Of a stretch of 64,000 nt of DNA, positions 15,889 to 24,612 are shown piece after piece; positions within the stretch are counted from its first letter, which is position 1; each line of letters begins with the position of its first letter. The stretch comes from CAG-882 sp050874385 (GTDB lineage Bacteria; Bacillota; Clostridia; Lachnospirales; Lachnospiraceae). The notes beneath the pieces were generated by a model. It saw only the letters and a list, made by a program, of their open reading frames with translations. It had not been told where the DNA came from and did not search any database. The position numbers and the translations under genes were made by a program. The DNA lies in NCBI GenBank assembly GCA_050874385.1, contig JBNMKO010000009.1:3793-67792 (forward strand). The letters run 5' to 3'.

Positions 15889-17604
15889 TTATTTTTTAAG
15901 TGTAAATTTGTTGACAAGACCTTGAAGCGTGTCAGCCTGAGCGGACAGCTCCTCGCTTGTGGCGGATGTCTCCTGAGCGGCGGAGGAGTTGGACTGCACA
16001 ACACCTGCAATCTGGTTTACACCGCCCTCAGCCTCGTTCATAGCCTTGGACTGAGCCTCGGAAGCTGCACTTAGAGTCTTTGAAGTCTCGGCGATGGACT
16101 GTATACCATCTATAACCGAACGGAGAGCGTCCTCCGCATTGTGAGCTGCACGGTTGCCTTCATCAATCTCCTTGAGAGCACCCTCGATAAGCTGTCGTGT
16201 ATTTGATGCTGAGTTGGCGCTCTGTTCTGCGAGCTGGCGGATTTCCTCGGCAACAACCGCAAAGCCGCGTCCTGCGTCGCCTGCCCTTGCAGCCTCTATG
16301 GATGCATTGAGTGAGAGAAGATTGGTCTGGCTTGCGATATTCTCGATTTCAGCGGAAATATTCTCAATCTTCTTGGAGGTGTCGGTAATCTTTACCATAG
16401 CCTCGGAGAGCATGCGCATCTGCTGTCTGCTGTCCTCAGCCTGTCTTGCGTATTCAACCGCCTGAACATGTGAGTCCTCAAGGTTCTTGGCGGACTTAGC
16501 GGCTTCCTCCGTGAGGCTGGTGATGGTGGAAGTGAGCTGCTCAATAGCACCTGCCTGCTCTGTCGCGCCCTCTGCGAGCTCCTGTGCGGACTGTGAAAGG
16601 TTGTCACTTCCTGCGGCCACCTGCTTGGAGGCTGCATCTACATTTGTGAGTGTGTCAATCATCTGGTGCTTTAATTTTTGCATTGCCTTTAACATGATTG
16701 AAAACTTTCCTACATATTTCTCATGGCAGCTTGAGGTTGCAATAAAGTTTCCTTCCGCCATCTCACCGAGCACATATCCAATGTCGGATATGAGGGTGTT
16801 GAGCTCCGCAGCCATAAACTTCGAGTCGGCGAGCATTTCAGCAATCTCATCATCGTACTTGCTCTCCGGGAACGGGCTGTCAAGGTCGCCCTGTGCAAGA
16901 AGCTTGAGACGCTTGGCGGTATCGGTGAGTGTGCCCTCCATCTCTGTGGCAAAAGCATTGCTTGCCTTGCTGGATAATATTCTTATAAATATTATTATAA
17001 AAACTATTGTGGCGATGGAGATATTCTCTATGATGTTCAAAAGACGCTTCATGGCTGTTCCCTTTGTTACAGAACAGTCCATAAGCTGTTTCATATAGTC
17101 ATATAAAGTATCGTATGCGGGTGTGAGCTCGTCAATCTCGCGGCGCTGTGCCTGATTGCTCGCACCGATATCGGTTGTCGCGCCTGCTTTTATGATATCG
17201 TCAGCCAATGACCAGTAGTCATTTACCATGCTGTTGATACTGTTGCAAAGCTTCTGCGCCTCGGCGTAGTCGCATTTTTCGGCTACGTCATTGAAGAAGG
17301 TTGTAAAGCCCTCTTTTTTCTGCGCGTAAATGGTCTGCTGCTCACTGATTGCGTCCGTGTCCATGTAGCCTATAACGGCCCTGAGAGCACTTCTTGAGTC
17401 GGCGAGCACTGTCATCGCCTTGCCGATATCGCCCTGAATAAATCCGTAGTATTCAAGTGAGTGGTTGAACTGCACGCTTAAAAATCCTATAACGATTATA
17501 GCGAGCACTACCGATATTGTTGTTACGTTGGTTACGATGTTGAACCTGTGTTTTAGTCTTGCACGAATGTGCTGGTTGTTTTTTGAATTTCCTCTGTTTT
17601 CCAT
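15889..17604 (-). CDS. Methyl-accepting chemotaxis protein, tandem paralogue
   Basis: A 571-residue receptor with the same layout as its neighbour: TM1 about 27-48, helical extracellular sensor, TM2 about 197-216, HAMP and signalling domain (tip IENIASQTNLLSLNASIEA). The start at 17604 is chosen for AAGGAAAGG upstream; TTG at 17628 is an alternative. The final 150 codons match the neighbouring gene closely at the DNA level, whereas the sensor halves have diverged, which suggests duplication with continuing gene conversion of the signalling domain. The ligand is unknown. Confidence 0.95.
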   Translation of the reverse strand: MENRGNSKNNQHIRARLKHRFNIVTNVTTISVVLAIIVIGFLSVQFNHSLEYYGFIQGDIGKAMTVLADSRSALRAVIGYMDTDAISEQQTIYAQKKEGFTTFFNDVAEKCDYAEAQKLCNSINSMVNDYWSLADDIIKAGATTDIGASNQAQRREIDELTPAYDTLYDYMKQLMDCSVTKGTAMKRLLNIIENISIATIVFIIIFIRILSSKASNAFATEMEGTLTDTAKRLKLLAQGDLDSPFPESKYDDEIAEMLADSKFMAAELNTLISDIGYVLGEMAEGNFIATSSCHEKYVGKFSIMLKAMQKLKHQMIDTLTNVDAASKQVAAGSDNLSQSAQELAEGATEQAGAIEQLTSTITSLTEEAAKSAKNLEDSHVQAVEYARQAEDSRQQMRMLSEAMVKITDTSKKIENISAEIENIASQTNLLSLNASIEAARAGDAGRGFAVVAEEIRQLAEQSANSASNTRQLIEGALKEIDEGNRAAHNAEDALRSVIDGIQSIAETSKTLSAASEAQSKAMNEAEGGVNQIAGVVQSNSSAAQETSATSEELSAQADTLQGLVNKFTLKK

Positions 17605-17841
17605 AGTGATAGCCTTTCCTTCAGCCAATGGGTTGAAATTTTTGTATTACCCATTCCATGACTTCATCTTTATACTGTATTTAGAATACCATTTTTGTGA
17701 GAAAAAATAAATTATTATTTTGAGTTTTTTGAAAAGAAAAATATCAAAAAATAAATTGTGTAAATATTATATGTTGTGATTTTAGACTGACATTTTTTGA
17801 CAAAAAGAGCAATAGTGGGGCGTAAATTGAGCAAAAATGCT

Positions 17842-17870
17842 TTGACAATATGTCCTTATGGCTTTAAAAT
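17842..17870 (+). promoter_or_regulatory. Predicted strong sigma-A promoter for the transaldolase-transketolase genes
   Basis: TTGACA (17842-17847), a 17-bp spacer and TAAAAT (17865-17870). The rest of the 17605-17946 gap is AT-rich; I see no gene or other structure in it. Confidence 0.7.
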
Positions 17871-17946
17871 GACTGTAGGTGAAACAATTTAGACGGTTGT
17901 TTTGCAAAAATATCAAAGGCGAAAGCGGAACAGGAGAGGTATTTTT

Positions 17947-18609
17947 ATGAAGTTTTTTATCGACACAGCAAAGGTTGATGACATTAAGAAAGCAAATGAC
18001 ATGGGGGTTATTTGCGGAGTTACAACGAACCCATCTTTGATTGCAAAAGAGGGAAGAGATTTCAACGAGGTTATCAAGGAAATCGCATCTATCGTTGACG
18101 GGCCTATAAGCGGCGAGGTCAAGGCTACAACTCAGGACGCTGAGGGCATGATTAAGGAAGGAAGAGAGATTGCGGCAATCCATCCTAACATGGTTGTAAA
18201 AATTCCTATGACAGTTGAGGGATTAAAGGCTACAAAGGTTCTCGCATCCGAGGGCATTAAAGTAAATGTCACACTTATCTTCTCAGCAAATCAGGCACTT
18301 CTTGCAGCTAGAGCAGGAGCAGCTTATGTTTCTCCATTCCTTGGCAGACTTGACGACATTTCACAGCCGGGCATTGAGCTTATCCGCACAATATCAGATA
18401 TCTTTATGAACTATCCTGAGATTGAGACAGAGATTATCGCGGCAAGCGTCCGCAACCCAATCCATGTGACAGACTGCGCACTTGCAGGTGCTGACATTGC
18501 AACAGTTCCTTACTCTGTAATTGAGCAGATGACAAAGCACCCGCTCACAACAGCAGGAATTGAGAAGTTTGTAAAGGATTATGAGGCTGTATTTGGAAAG
18601 CAGGACTAA
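17947..18609 (+). CDS. Transaldolase / fructose-6-phosphate aldolase (TalC/FSA family)
   Basis: A 220-residue class I aldolase. The start MKFFIDTAKVDDIKKA follows CAGGAGAGG; this gives the usual length of the short transaldolase/FSA subfamily. The Schiff-base lysine is K85 in VVKIPMT. GVTTNPSL (residues 24-31) and FLGRLDD are family signatures. The subfamily includes true transaldolases and F6P aldolases, which sequence reading alone cannot separate; the transketolase 118 bp downstream favours transaldolase in the non-oxidative pentose phosphate pathway. Confidence 0.9.
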   Translation: MKFFIDTAKVDDIKKANDMGVICGVTTNPSLIAKEGRDFNEVIKEIASIVDGPISGEVKATTQDAEGMIKEGREIAAIHPNMVVKIPMTVEGLKATKVLASEGIKVNVTLIFSANQALLAARAGAAYVSPFLGRLDDISQPGIELIRTISDIFMNYPEIETEIIAASVRNPIHVTDCALAGADIATVPYSVIEQMTKHPLTTAGIEKFVKDYEAVFGKQD

Positions 18610-18727
18610 TATCAGTAAATTGAATTTGCTATATTTTTGTCAAAGATTATGTACTTATATTCCACAAAGGTTATATTTGTGAATGAGAGATATTTTAAAT
18701 TTTTAAATTAAAAGGAGAGTTTCACTT

Positions 18728-20713
18728 ATGCGCGACAATATAGAAAACATGTCCGTGAACGCCATCCGTGTGCTTGCGGCTGACGCAGTTCAGAAGGCTA
18801 ATTCAGGACATCCGGGACTTCCTCTTGGTTCGGCAGCCATGGCTTACGAGCTCTGGGCAAACCACATGAACCACAATCCGGCAGACCCTAAGTGGTTTAA
18901 CAGGGACAGATTTATATTATCAGGTGGACATGGTTCAACTCTTTTGTACTCACTTCTCCATCTTTTTGGATATGGTCTTAAAAAGGAGGATTTGGCTCAG
19001 TTCCGCCAGTGGGGTTCGCTCACACCGGGACATCCTGAGTATGGTCATACTGTAGGAGTTGAGGCTACAACAGGCCCTCTCGGAGCAGGCATGGGCATGG
19101 CAGTTGGTATGGCTGTTGCGGAGGCACATCTTGCAGCCGTGTTCAACAAGGAGAATTTCCCTGTGGTTGACCACTATACATATGTGCTCGGCGGAGACGG
19201 CTGTATGATGGAGGGTATCTCATCTGAGGCATTTTCACTTGCGGGAACACTTGGACTTAGCAAGCTCATCGTGCTCTATGACTCAAATAAGATTTCCATA
19301 GAGGGCGGCACTGACATAGCATTTACCGAGGATGTCAAGAAGCGTTTCGAAGCGTTTGGCTTCCAGACACTTGTTGTCGAGGACGGCAATAATATAGAAG
19401 AGATTGGCAAGGCTATCGAGGAGGCAAAGGCTGACAAGACAAGACCTACCATGATTACAGTCAAGACTAAGATTGGTTACGGATGTCCGGCAAAGGAGGG
19501 CAAGGCTTCAGCTCACGGCGAGCCTCTTGGCGTTGACAATGTGACGGCTCTCAAGGAGAACCTTGGATGGCCTTCACAGGAGCCATTCTATGTTCCTGAC
19601 GAGGTGTATGCTAACTACAAGGAGAAAGCAAAGAAGGGTGCCGAGGCGCAGGAGGCTTGGAACAAGCTTTTTGCTGAGTACTGCGAGGCATATCCTGAGA
19701 TGAAGAAGCTCTGGGACGAGTATTTTGATGAAAATGCAGCCGAGAAGGTTCTCACCGATGAGAACTTCTGGAGTTACGAGGACAAGCCACAGGCGACCCG
19801 TAACCTTTCAGGCATACAGATTAACAAGTTAAAGAACATGCTTCCTAACCTTATCGGCGGTTCGGCTGACCTTGCGCCGTCGACAAAGACATACATGTCC
19901 GACATGGGAGACTTCTCAAAGGACAATTATGCCGGAAGAAATATGCACTTTGGCGTAAGGGAGCTTGCCATGACAGCTATCGGAAACGGTATGATGTTAC
20001 ACGGCGGACTTCACGCATTTGTGTCGACATTCTTCGTATTCAGCGATTATGTCAAGCCGATGGCAAGACTTTCAGCCATCATGGGAGTACCTCTTACATT
20101 TGTGCTCACACATGACAGCATCGGTGTCGGCGAGGACGGCCCTACACATGAGCCTATCGAGCAGCTTGCAATGCTTCGCTCACTTCCTAATTTCACCGTG
20201 TACAGACCTTGCGATGCCACAGAGACGGCAGCGGCATGGGCTTATGCAGTGACCTCAAAGAAGACACCTACAGCGCTTGTGCTAACAAGACAGAACCTTC
20301 CTCAGATAGCGGGTTCTTCAAAGGAAGCCCTAAAGGGCGCTTATGTGATTGCTGACTCTACAAAGGACGTACCTGACGCAATCCTTATCGCATCCGGCTC
20401 CGAGGTATCACTCGCTGTCGATGCAAAGGCAGAGCTTATCAAGGACGGCATCGACGTGAGAGTTGTCTCCATGCCTTCAATGGACGTATTCGAGCAGCAG
20501 AGCGACGAGTACAAGGAGTCTATACTTCCAAAGAGCGTGAGAAAGAGAGTTGCAATCGAGGCACTCTCAGATTTCGGATGGGGCAAGTATGTAGGTCTAG
20601 ACGGAGCTTATGTCACAATGCACGGCTTTGGCGCGAGCGCACCGGCGGCTACACTCTTTAAGGAGTTCGGATTTACGGTTGAGAATGTGGTTAAGACGGT
20701 TAAGGGACTATAA
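18728..20713 (+). CDS. tkt: Transketolase
   Basis: A 661-residue thiamine-diphosphate enzyme moving two-carbon units between sugar phosphates, close to the normal bacterial length. The N-terminal domain has ANSGHPGLPLG and the ThDP/Mg motif GGDGCMMEGISSEA; the middle has GVREL and HDSIGVGEDGPTHEPIEQ. The site AAAGGAGAG precedes ATG 18728. It is probably transcribed with the upstream transaldolase and ended by the terminator at 20765-20808. Together with araD and the sugar kinase it carries pentose carbon to fructose-6-phosphate and glyceraldehyde-3-phosphate. Confidence 0.97.
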   Translation: MRDNIENMSVNAIRVLAADAVQKANSGHPGLPLGSAAMAYELWANHMNHNPADPKWFNRDRFILSGGHGSTLLYSLLHLFGYGLKKEDLAQFRQWGSLTPGHPEYGHTVGVEATTGPLGAGMGMAVGMAVAEAHLAAVFNKENFPVVDHYTYVLGGDGCMMEGISSEAFSLAGTLGLSKLIVLYDSNKISIEGGTDIAFTEDVKKRFEAFGFQTLVVEDGNNIEEIGKAIEEAKADKTRPTMITVKTKIGYGCPAKEGKASAHGEPLGVDNVTALKENLGWPSQEPFYVPDEVYANYKEKAKKGAEAQEAWNKLFAEYCEAYPEMKKLWDEYFDENAAEKVLTDENFWSYEDKPQATRNLSGIQINKLKNMLPNLIGGSADLAPSTKTYMSDMGDFSKDNYAGRNMHFGVRELAMTAIGNGMMLHGGLHAFVSTFFVFSDYVKPMARLSAIMGVPLTFVLTHDSIGVGEDGPTHEPIEQLAMLRSLPNFTVYRPCDATETAAAWAYAVTSKKTPTALVLTRQNLPQIAGSSKEALKGAYVIADSTKDVPDAILIASGSEVSLAVDAKAELIKDGIDVRVVSMPSMDVFEQQSDEYKESILPKSVRKRVAIEALSDFGWGKYVGLDGAYVTMHGFGASAPAATLFKEFGFTVENVVKTVKGL

Positions 20714-20764
20714 AAATTTAAGAAATTTGTGATTTTCAAATGTAAATTATATTAGTATAATTAT

Positions 20765-20808
20765 GGCAGGGGGCAAGTTTTGTTTGTCCCCTGCCTGTTG
20801 TTTTTTGG
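20765..20808 (+). terminator. Intrinsic terminator after tkt
   Basis: GGCAGGGG (20765-20772) pairs with CCCCTGCC (20788-20795), extended by CAA/TTG pairs, and is followed by TGTTGTTTTTT. Confidence 0.85.
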
Positions 20809-20813
20809 TGGAG

Positions 20814-21265
20814 GATATATAGGAGAATTGTCTTGATAATACTACCCACCAGAAGCGAGATTGGCAAGCCAAAACAGTGCTGTGGAGGGTAGAGAGCTAA
20901 GATTAGAGAATAATACCCAAGCAAGTCAAAATAGAAGGTATGTTGTGGGCATAGGTAAGAAGATTATCTACACAATACCCACAAGAACGAGACAAACAAG
21001 CTAAAATATCTGTGTGAAGGGTATATATAAGAGAATTGCTTTGATAATACCCATAGAAGCGAGATTAGCAAGCAAAAATAGGGCTGTGGAGGGTAGAGAG
21101 AGCTAAGATTAGAGAATAATACCCAAGCAAGTCAAAATAGGAGGTATGTTGTGGGCATAGGTAAGAAGATTATCTACACAATACCCACAAGGACGAGACA
21201 AACAAGCTAAAATATCTGTGTGAAGGGTATATATAAGAGAATTGACTTGATAATACCCACCATGG
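20814..21265. repeat. Hierarchical tandem repeat array (two ~207-bp units plus a partial third, each of three ~69-bp hairpin subunits)
   Basis: GAGAATTG recurs at 20823, 21031 and 21237, so the unit is about 207 bp. Inside each unit AATAC(CC) recurs about every 62-74 bp (20838, 20912, 20974, 21046). Each subunit runs from TACCC to GGGTA, so each can fold back on itself; subunits 1 and 3 share AGAA.CGAGA, CAAGC.AAAA and TGTG. One contains TTGGC AA GCCAA. No frame is conserved. The array fills the gap between the tkt terminator and the next gene. Confidence 0.85.
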
Positions 21266-21326
21266 CAGAAAAAGCTAGTAAAAATTTGACAGAAAATTAA
21301 GATTAATTAAGAAGGAGAAAACAAGA

Positions 21327-22169
21327 ATGAAAGAAAACAAGAAGCAGGTATTGCTTGTATTGGTGCTTGCCGCGGTGATAGCGGTTGCGGCGGCGGTGCT
21401 TACATTTGTGCTTCTTATGCCTAAGCTTTTGCTTGGAAAGAGGCTCAATGAGATTTTGAAGGAGACGTATACATATACCGCGGAGGCTTCCGTTGAGGGC
21501 ATGGATATGGGCATGCTCGGGGAGAAGCTTGAGGGAGAGATTTCGGGAAGCAGGGGCGATGAGGTGATATACGGGGATATAGCGCACAACGGCTTTGAGT
21601 ATCTTGAGGTCTATGTTGACAATGCGGGAAATGTAATGTTAAATGTCGAGAAGCTTTTTGAGAGCGCGATAAGCAAGGCGGAGGAAAAGACGGGACTTTC
21701 GCTTGACTTTATGAAAAATAAGCTCACAGACCTGACCATATCGTCAAATCAGATTGAGGATATAACGGGAACAAAGTTTGTGACTATGGCGGATGCGGGA
21801 GTGACATATAATGCGCTTGAGGTGTTTGTCAAGAATGTCAAGCTTCTGTCATCTTTCAAGCAGATTAAGGCGGACAACATGATGACGGCGTATAAGCTCC
21901 TCGGCGATGACGCAAGGTACTTTATGTTTGAGCTTAAAGGTGGAATGACAAAGGTGTATATCGGAGTGCCAAAGGACAAGAATGATAAGACGACTTCCCT
22001 TGTGGTTGAGTACACAGGTTTGGAGAAAGCGGATGATGCGGATGCCATAGTGTGGAAAATCAAGTTAAACTATGAGATTTCAGATATAGGACAGATTGAA
22101 GTGCCTAAGGAAACTCTGTCACAGGATACTATAGAATTGCTCAAAAAGATTTATAGTTATCTTAAGTAA
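21327..22169 (+). CDS. Membrane-anchored extracytoplasmic protein of unknown function
   Basis: A 280-residue protein. MKENKK is followed by one strong hydrophobic segment (about residues 8-31, VLLVLVLAAVIAVAAAV) with no lipobox, so the rest (~245 residues) is predicted outside the cell, tethered to the membrane. The exported part is a mix of helices and strands with few aromatic residues and no Cys. I recognise no domain. AAGGAG precedes the ATG. It stands alone between the repeat array and a strong palindrome. Confidence 0.8.
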   Translation: MKENKKQVLLVLVLAAVIAVAAAVLTFVLLMPKLLLGKRLNEILKETYTYTAEASVEGMDMGMLGEKLEGEISGSRGDEVIYGDIAHNGFEYLEVYVDNAGNVMLNVEKLFESAISKAEEKTGLSLDFMKNKLTDLTISSNQIEDITGTKFVTMADAGVTYNALEVFVKNVKLLSSFKQIKADNMMTAYKLLGDDARYFMFELKGGMTKVYIGVPKDKNDKTTSLVVEYTGLEKADDADAIVWKIKLNYEISDIGQIEVPKETLSQDTIELLKKIYSYLK

Positions 22170-22257
22170 GTATCATGGCAGATATGGCAGGCTGCTATGT
22201 TTTAATTCTTTATAAAAAACAATTTTAGTCAAGAAAAGGAGCTAATGCTCTCATTTG

Positions 22258-22300
22258 ATTTAATTCGGTCGCAACCGACTCGGTCGCGACCGAATTAAAT
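22258..22300. repeat. Perfect 15-bp-arm palindrome rich in CGGTCGC
   Basis: Arms 22258-22272 (ATTTAATTCGGTCGC) and 22286-22300 are exact complements, with a 13-nt loop that repeats ACCGA/CGGTC, so alternative foldings exist (CGGT-CGCA-ACCG and CGGT-CGCG-ACCG). Its GC-rich core stands out in AT-rich surroundings. It may end transcription of the upstream gene, although no clean T run follows, or bind a protein. Confidence 0.65.
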
Positions 22301-22332
22301 TTTGTTACAATAAAAATCTTCTTATTAAGTAA

Positions 22333-22406
22333 AAAACAGCCCATACCAAGCTGTCTTGCTTCAATATTTATGAAATGCGAGACAGTTTTATATGGGCTGC
22401 TTTTTT
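22333..22406. terminator. Bidirectional terminator between convergent genes
   Basis: CAGCCCATA (22337-22345) pairs with TATGGGCTG (22391-22399), with an inner CTGTCTTGC/GCGAGACAG stem. An A run precedes and a T run follows, so it serves the minus-strand phosphofructokinase and the plus-strand gene. Confidence 0.85.
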
Positions 22407-22484
22407 GTCATAATTTAAAATGTCTTTTTATAATGACGAAAAATTTGCACTGGCAAAACATTGTCAAAATAAAAACGATATGTA

Positions 22485-23720
22485 TTATCTGTTGTCGATA
22501 TCCACCACGATATGTCTAGGCTGACCTGTAATCATGATAGGTGTGAGCTCTGCCTGGATGAGTGGGCGGATGTAGTTTACAAGTTCCTCGCTGACACCGC
22601 TTCCGTCCGGGTTAATCCACTCAAGCGGAACTTTCTTCTCGATGTTGGCAATCTTGTGGACATCGTAGAGGTCGGTTGTGCAGATGTATGGGTCTTCCGA
22701 TACGCGCTTTAATATTACCATCTTGCCTGTCTCACCGTCAAAGGCTGCCTTAACCGCATAGCCTCCGACCTGATAAGCCTCTGTGATGTCGACACGGGAG
22801 GTAAGATGTCCGGCGCAGCGCTGGAGTGTGGCAAGCTCGATTGCTCTTGACTTGCATCCAATCTTCTCGCTCACAAGTGAGGCAAGGTACTTTGCTGTAC
22901 CGGAGAGCTGCTTGTGACCGAATGAGTCCACATACTCGGTGTGCTGTCCATGCTCGAACACATACTTGCCGTCAGCGGTCTTGATACCCTCTGATACAGC
23001 TACAACAACAGACTTCTTTGTCTTCTGGATTTCCTTAACTTTCTCAATGAAACCATCAATATCAAAAGGAAGCTCAGGAAGGTAGAGCAAATCAACTCCC
23101 TCACAGTCCTCGCAATGTGCAAGAGCTGCTGCACCTGTAAGCCAGCCTGCGTTACGTCCCATAATCTCTATGATTGTCACATTTTTTACATCGTATACAA
23201 GACCATCACGGATGAGCTCTTTGCTAGCTGAGGCTATATACTTAGCGGCACTTCCAAAGCCCGGAGTGTGGTCTGTGACAGCAAGGTCGTTGTCGATGGT
23301 CTTAGGAACACCGATAAAACGGATTGGACTGTTTACAAGGATGGCGTAATCGGACAGCTTCTTTATTGTGTCCATGGAATCGTTTCCGCCTATGTAGAAG
23401 AAAGCAACAATGCCGTACTCGTTGAGTATCTCAAAAATCTTGTCGTAAAGTGCCCTGTCGTCGCATATATCAGGGAGCTTGTATCTGCATGACCCCAAAA
23501 ATGAAGAAGGAGTTCTCTTTAACAACTCCAAATCCAAATCCGAGCGTATCTTCTCGCTCATATCTACAATGTTCTTCTCCAAAAATCCCTGTATTCCGTA
23601 TCTCATACCATATATTTTTTCTGCGCCAAGGTCCTTGGCTGTCTTGAATACACCTGCAAGACTTGAGTTGATTACAGCGGTTGGACCGCCGGACTGACCT
23701 ACAATTACATTTCCTGTCAT
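22485..23720 (-). CDS. 6-phosphofructokinase, PPi-dependent type
   Basis: A 411-residue phosphofructokinase. The start at 23720 is set by GGGAGG just upstream on the minus strand. The phosphoryl-donor site reads GGNDS, with Asp where ATP enzymes have Gly104, and PKTIDND, with Lys in place of Gly124; these two changes mark pyrophosphate as donor. Other signatures are GQSGGPTAVINSS and EIMGRNAGWL. It would phosphorylate fructose-6-phosphate, possibly also sedoheptulose-7-phosphate, reversibly in the cytoplasm. It lies near the transaldolase and transketolase, where such activity could bypass transaldolase. Confidence 0.93.
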   Translation of the reverse strand: MTGNVIVGQSGGPTAVINSSLAGVFKTAKDLGAEKIYGMRYGIQGFLEKNIVDMSEKIRSDLDLELLKRTPSSFLGSCRYKLPDICDDRALYDKIFEILNEYGIVAFFYIGGNDSMDTIKKLSDYAILVNSPIRFIGVPKTIDNDLAVTDHTPGFGSAAKYIASASKELIRDGLVYDVKNVTIIEIMGRNAGWLTGAAALAHCEDCEGVDLLYLPELPFDIDGFIEKVKEIQKTKKSVVVAVSEGIKTADGKYVFEHGQHTEYVDSFGHKQLSGTAKYLASLVSEKIGCKSRAIELATLQRCAGHLTSRVDITEAYQVGGYAVKAAFDGETGKMVILKRVSEDPYICTTDLYDVHKIANIEKKVPLEWINPDGSGVSEELVNYIRPLIQAELTPIMITGQPRHIVVDIDNR

Positions 23721-24066
23721 TATAGCCTCCCAAAAATTTTTTAGTACCATCGGGTAATATACAACTGTTTATTCTTAGAGATAAGTTTTGCAATCAATAT
23801 TATTGAAATGCTACTAATGTTATAAGTGCAAAAGATAATATCTTTAAAGATAAAATGCTGCATTACCTGTTTTTAATGGTCTGTACTAATCAGCACATAA
23901 GTCCATTGTAGCACATACGGTACAAGCATACAAGAATTGATAAAAAATAGACACTCGGGGGAAAGTATAAAATGAATTTTTTTGAGGGGATTTTGATAAG
24001 GATGAAAATGTTTTAAAATTAAAATCTAATTTCAAAAATATTTGTAAAAATTTTCTAAAAAAAGAG
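23721..24066. other. Intergenic stretch without recognisable gene
   Basis: AT-rich sequence between the divergent phosphofructokinase and ABC-exporter leader. The only visible structure is the short palindrome AAAGATAATATCTTT near 23838. The phosphofructokinase promoter must lie in its first part, but I cannot fix it. Confidence 0.5.
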
Positions 24067-24095
24067 TTGACTTTTCCACATATCAAGAGTATTCT
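24067..24095 (+). promoter_or_regulatory. Predicted promoter of the ABC exporter leader
   Basis: TTGACT (24067-24072), a 17-bp spacer and TATTCT (24090-24095). It is about 520 bp upstream of the first exporter gene, leaving a long leader that contains a leader-peptide frame and a terminator. Confidence 0.65.
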
Positions 24096-24149
24096 GAAAA
24101 AGACTTATGAATCAAAAAAACGATAAATAAAGAAAGGAGGCAGTGCACG

Positions 24150-24224
24150 ATGATTAAGTTAAGAAGTTTTACAGTGACAGTATTACATGTTATCGGGACT
24201 GCCTCGGATGTACATACAGCATAA
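24150..24224 (+). CDS. Leader peptide (24 aa), candidate attenuator of the ABC exporter operon
   Basis: A 24-codon frame with a strong ribosome site (AAAGGAGG, 9 nt before ATG). It starts MIKLRSFTVTV and ends DVHTA before TAA. It sits about 50 nt downstream of the predicted promoter and 88 nt upstream of an intrinsic terminator that precedes the exporter genes. This is the layout of ribosome-mediated attenuation, in which a drug-stalled ribosome changes leader folding; bmrB upstream of bmrCD in Bacillus subtilis is the known precedent. The peptide itself resembles nothing I know. Confidence 0.6.
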   Translation: MIKLRSFTVTVLHVIGTASDVHTA

Positions 24225-24312
24225 CAGCGTTGGTGGGTATCGGGTGATTATATGGCGCGATGGCGTTATATAGTGCCTGAATATTGGCAAGGGCTGGTTT
24301 TGCGCGAATGTG

Positions 24313-24347
24313 AGCCGCATGGTCGTTCTGACTGTGCGGCTTTTTTT
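24313..24347 (+). terminator. Leader terminator (attenuator) upstream of the ABC exporter
   Basis: AGCCGCA (24313-24319) pairs with TGCGGCT (24335-24341), followed by seven T. The 5' arm could alternatively pair with the upstream GGCT near 24293, giving an anti-terminator. The remaining leader to 24612 includes a possible second frame (24488-24616, 42 codons) whose TGA overlaps the exporter ATG. Confidence 0.8.
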
Positions 24348-24612
24348 CGTGTAAAAATATTTTGTAAAACGGTAAGGCAGTCATTCAAAATCCTTGTAAT
24401 GACGTTGAGGAATTATTGGTTTTATTGGTTTTGCAGGATATAAAAGTATGTATTGTCCGGGGCATGCGGCGCGGGAAGTTATAAAACATGAAGTGCCGTA
24501 AAACATTAGACGCTGATTATGATGCGCAGCGTTTACACAATTTATACTGGCGCAAAAAAACAACATTTTCGTCATGGTGTGTTGTTGTGTGGTGTCAGGG
24601 AGGGAGATTTGT

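Noticed and set aside
20814..21265. CRISPR array
   Set aside because: Repeats are diverged and directly adjoining, without uniform 25-37 bp repeats and unique spacers, and no cas genes are near.
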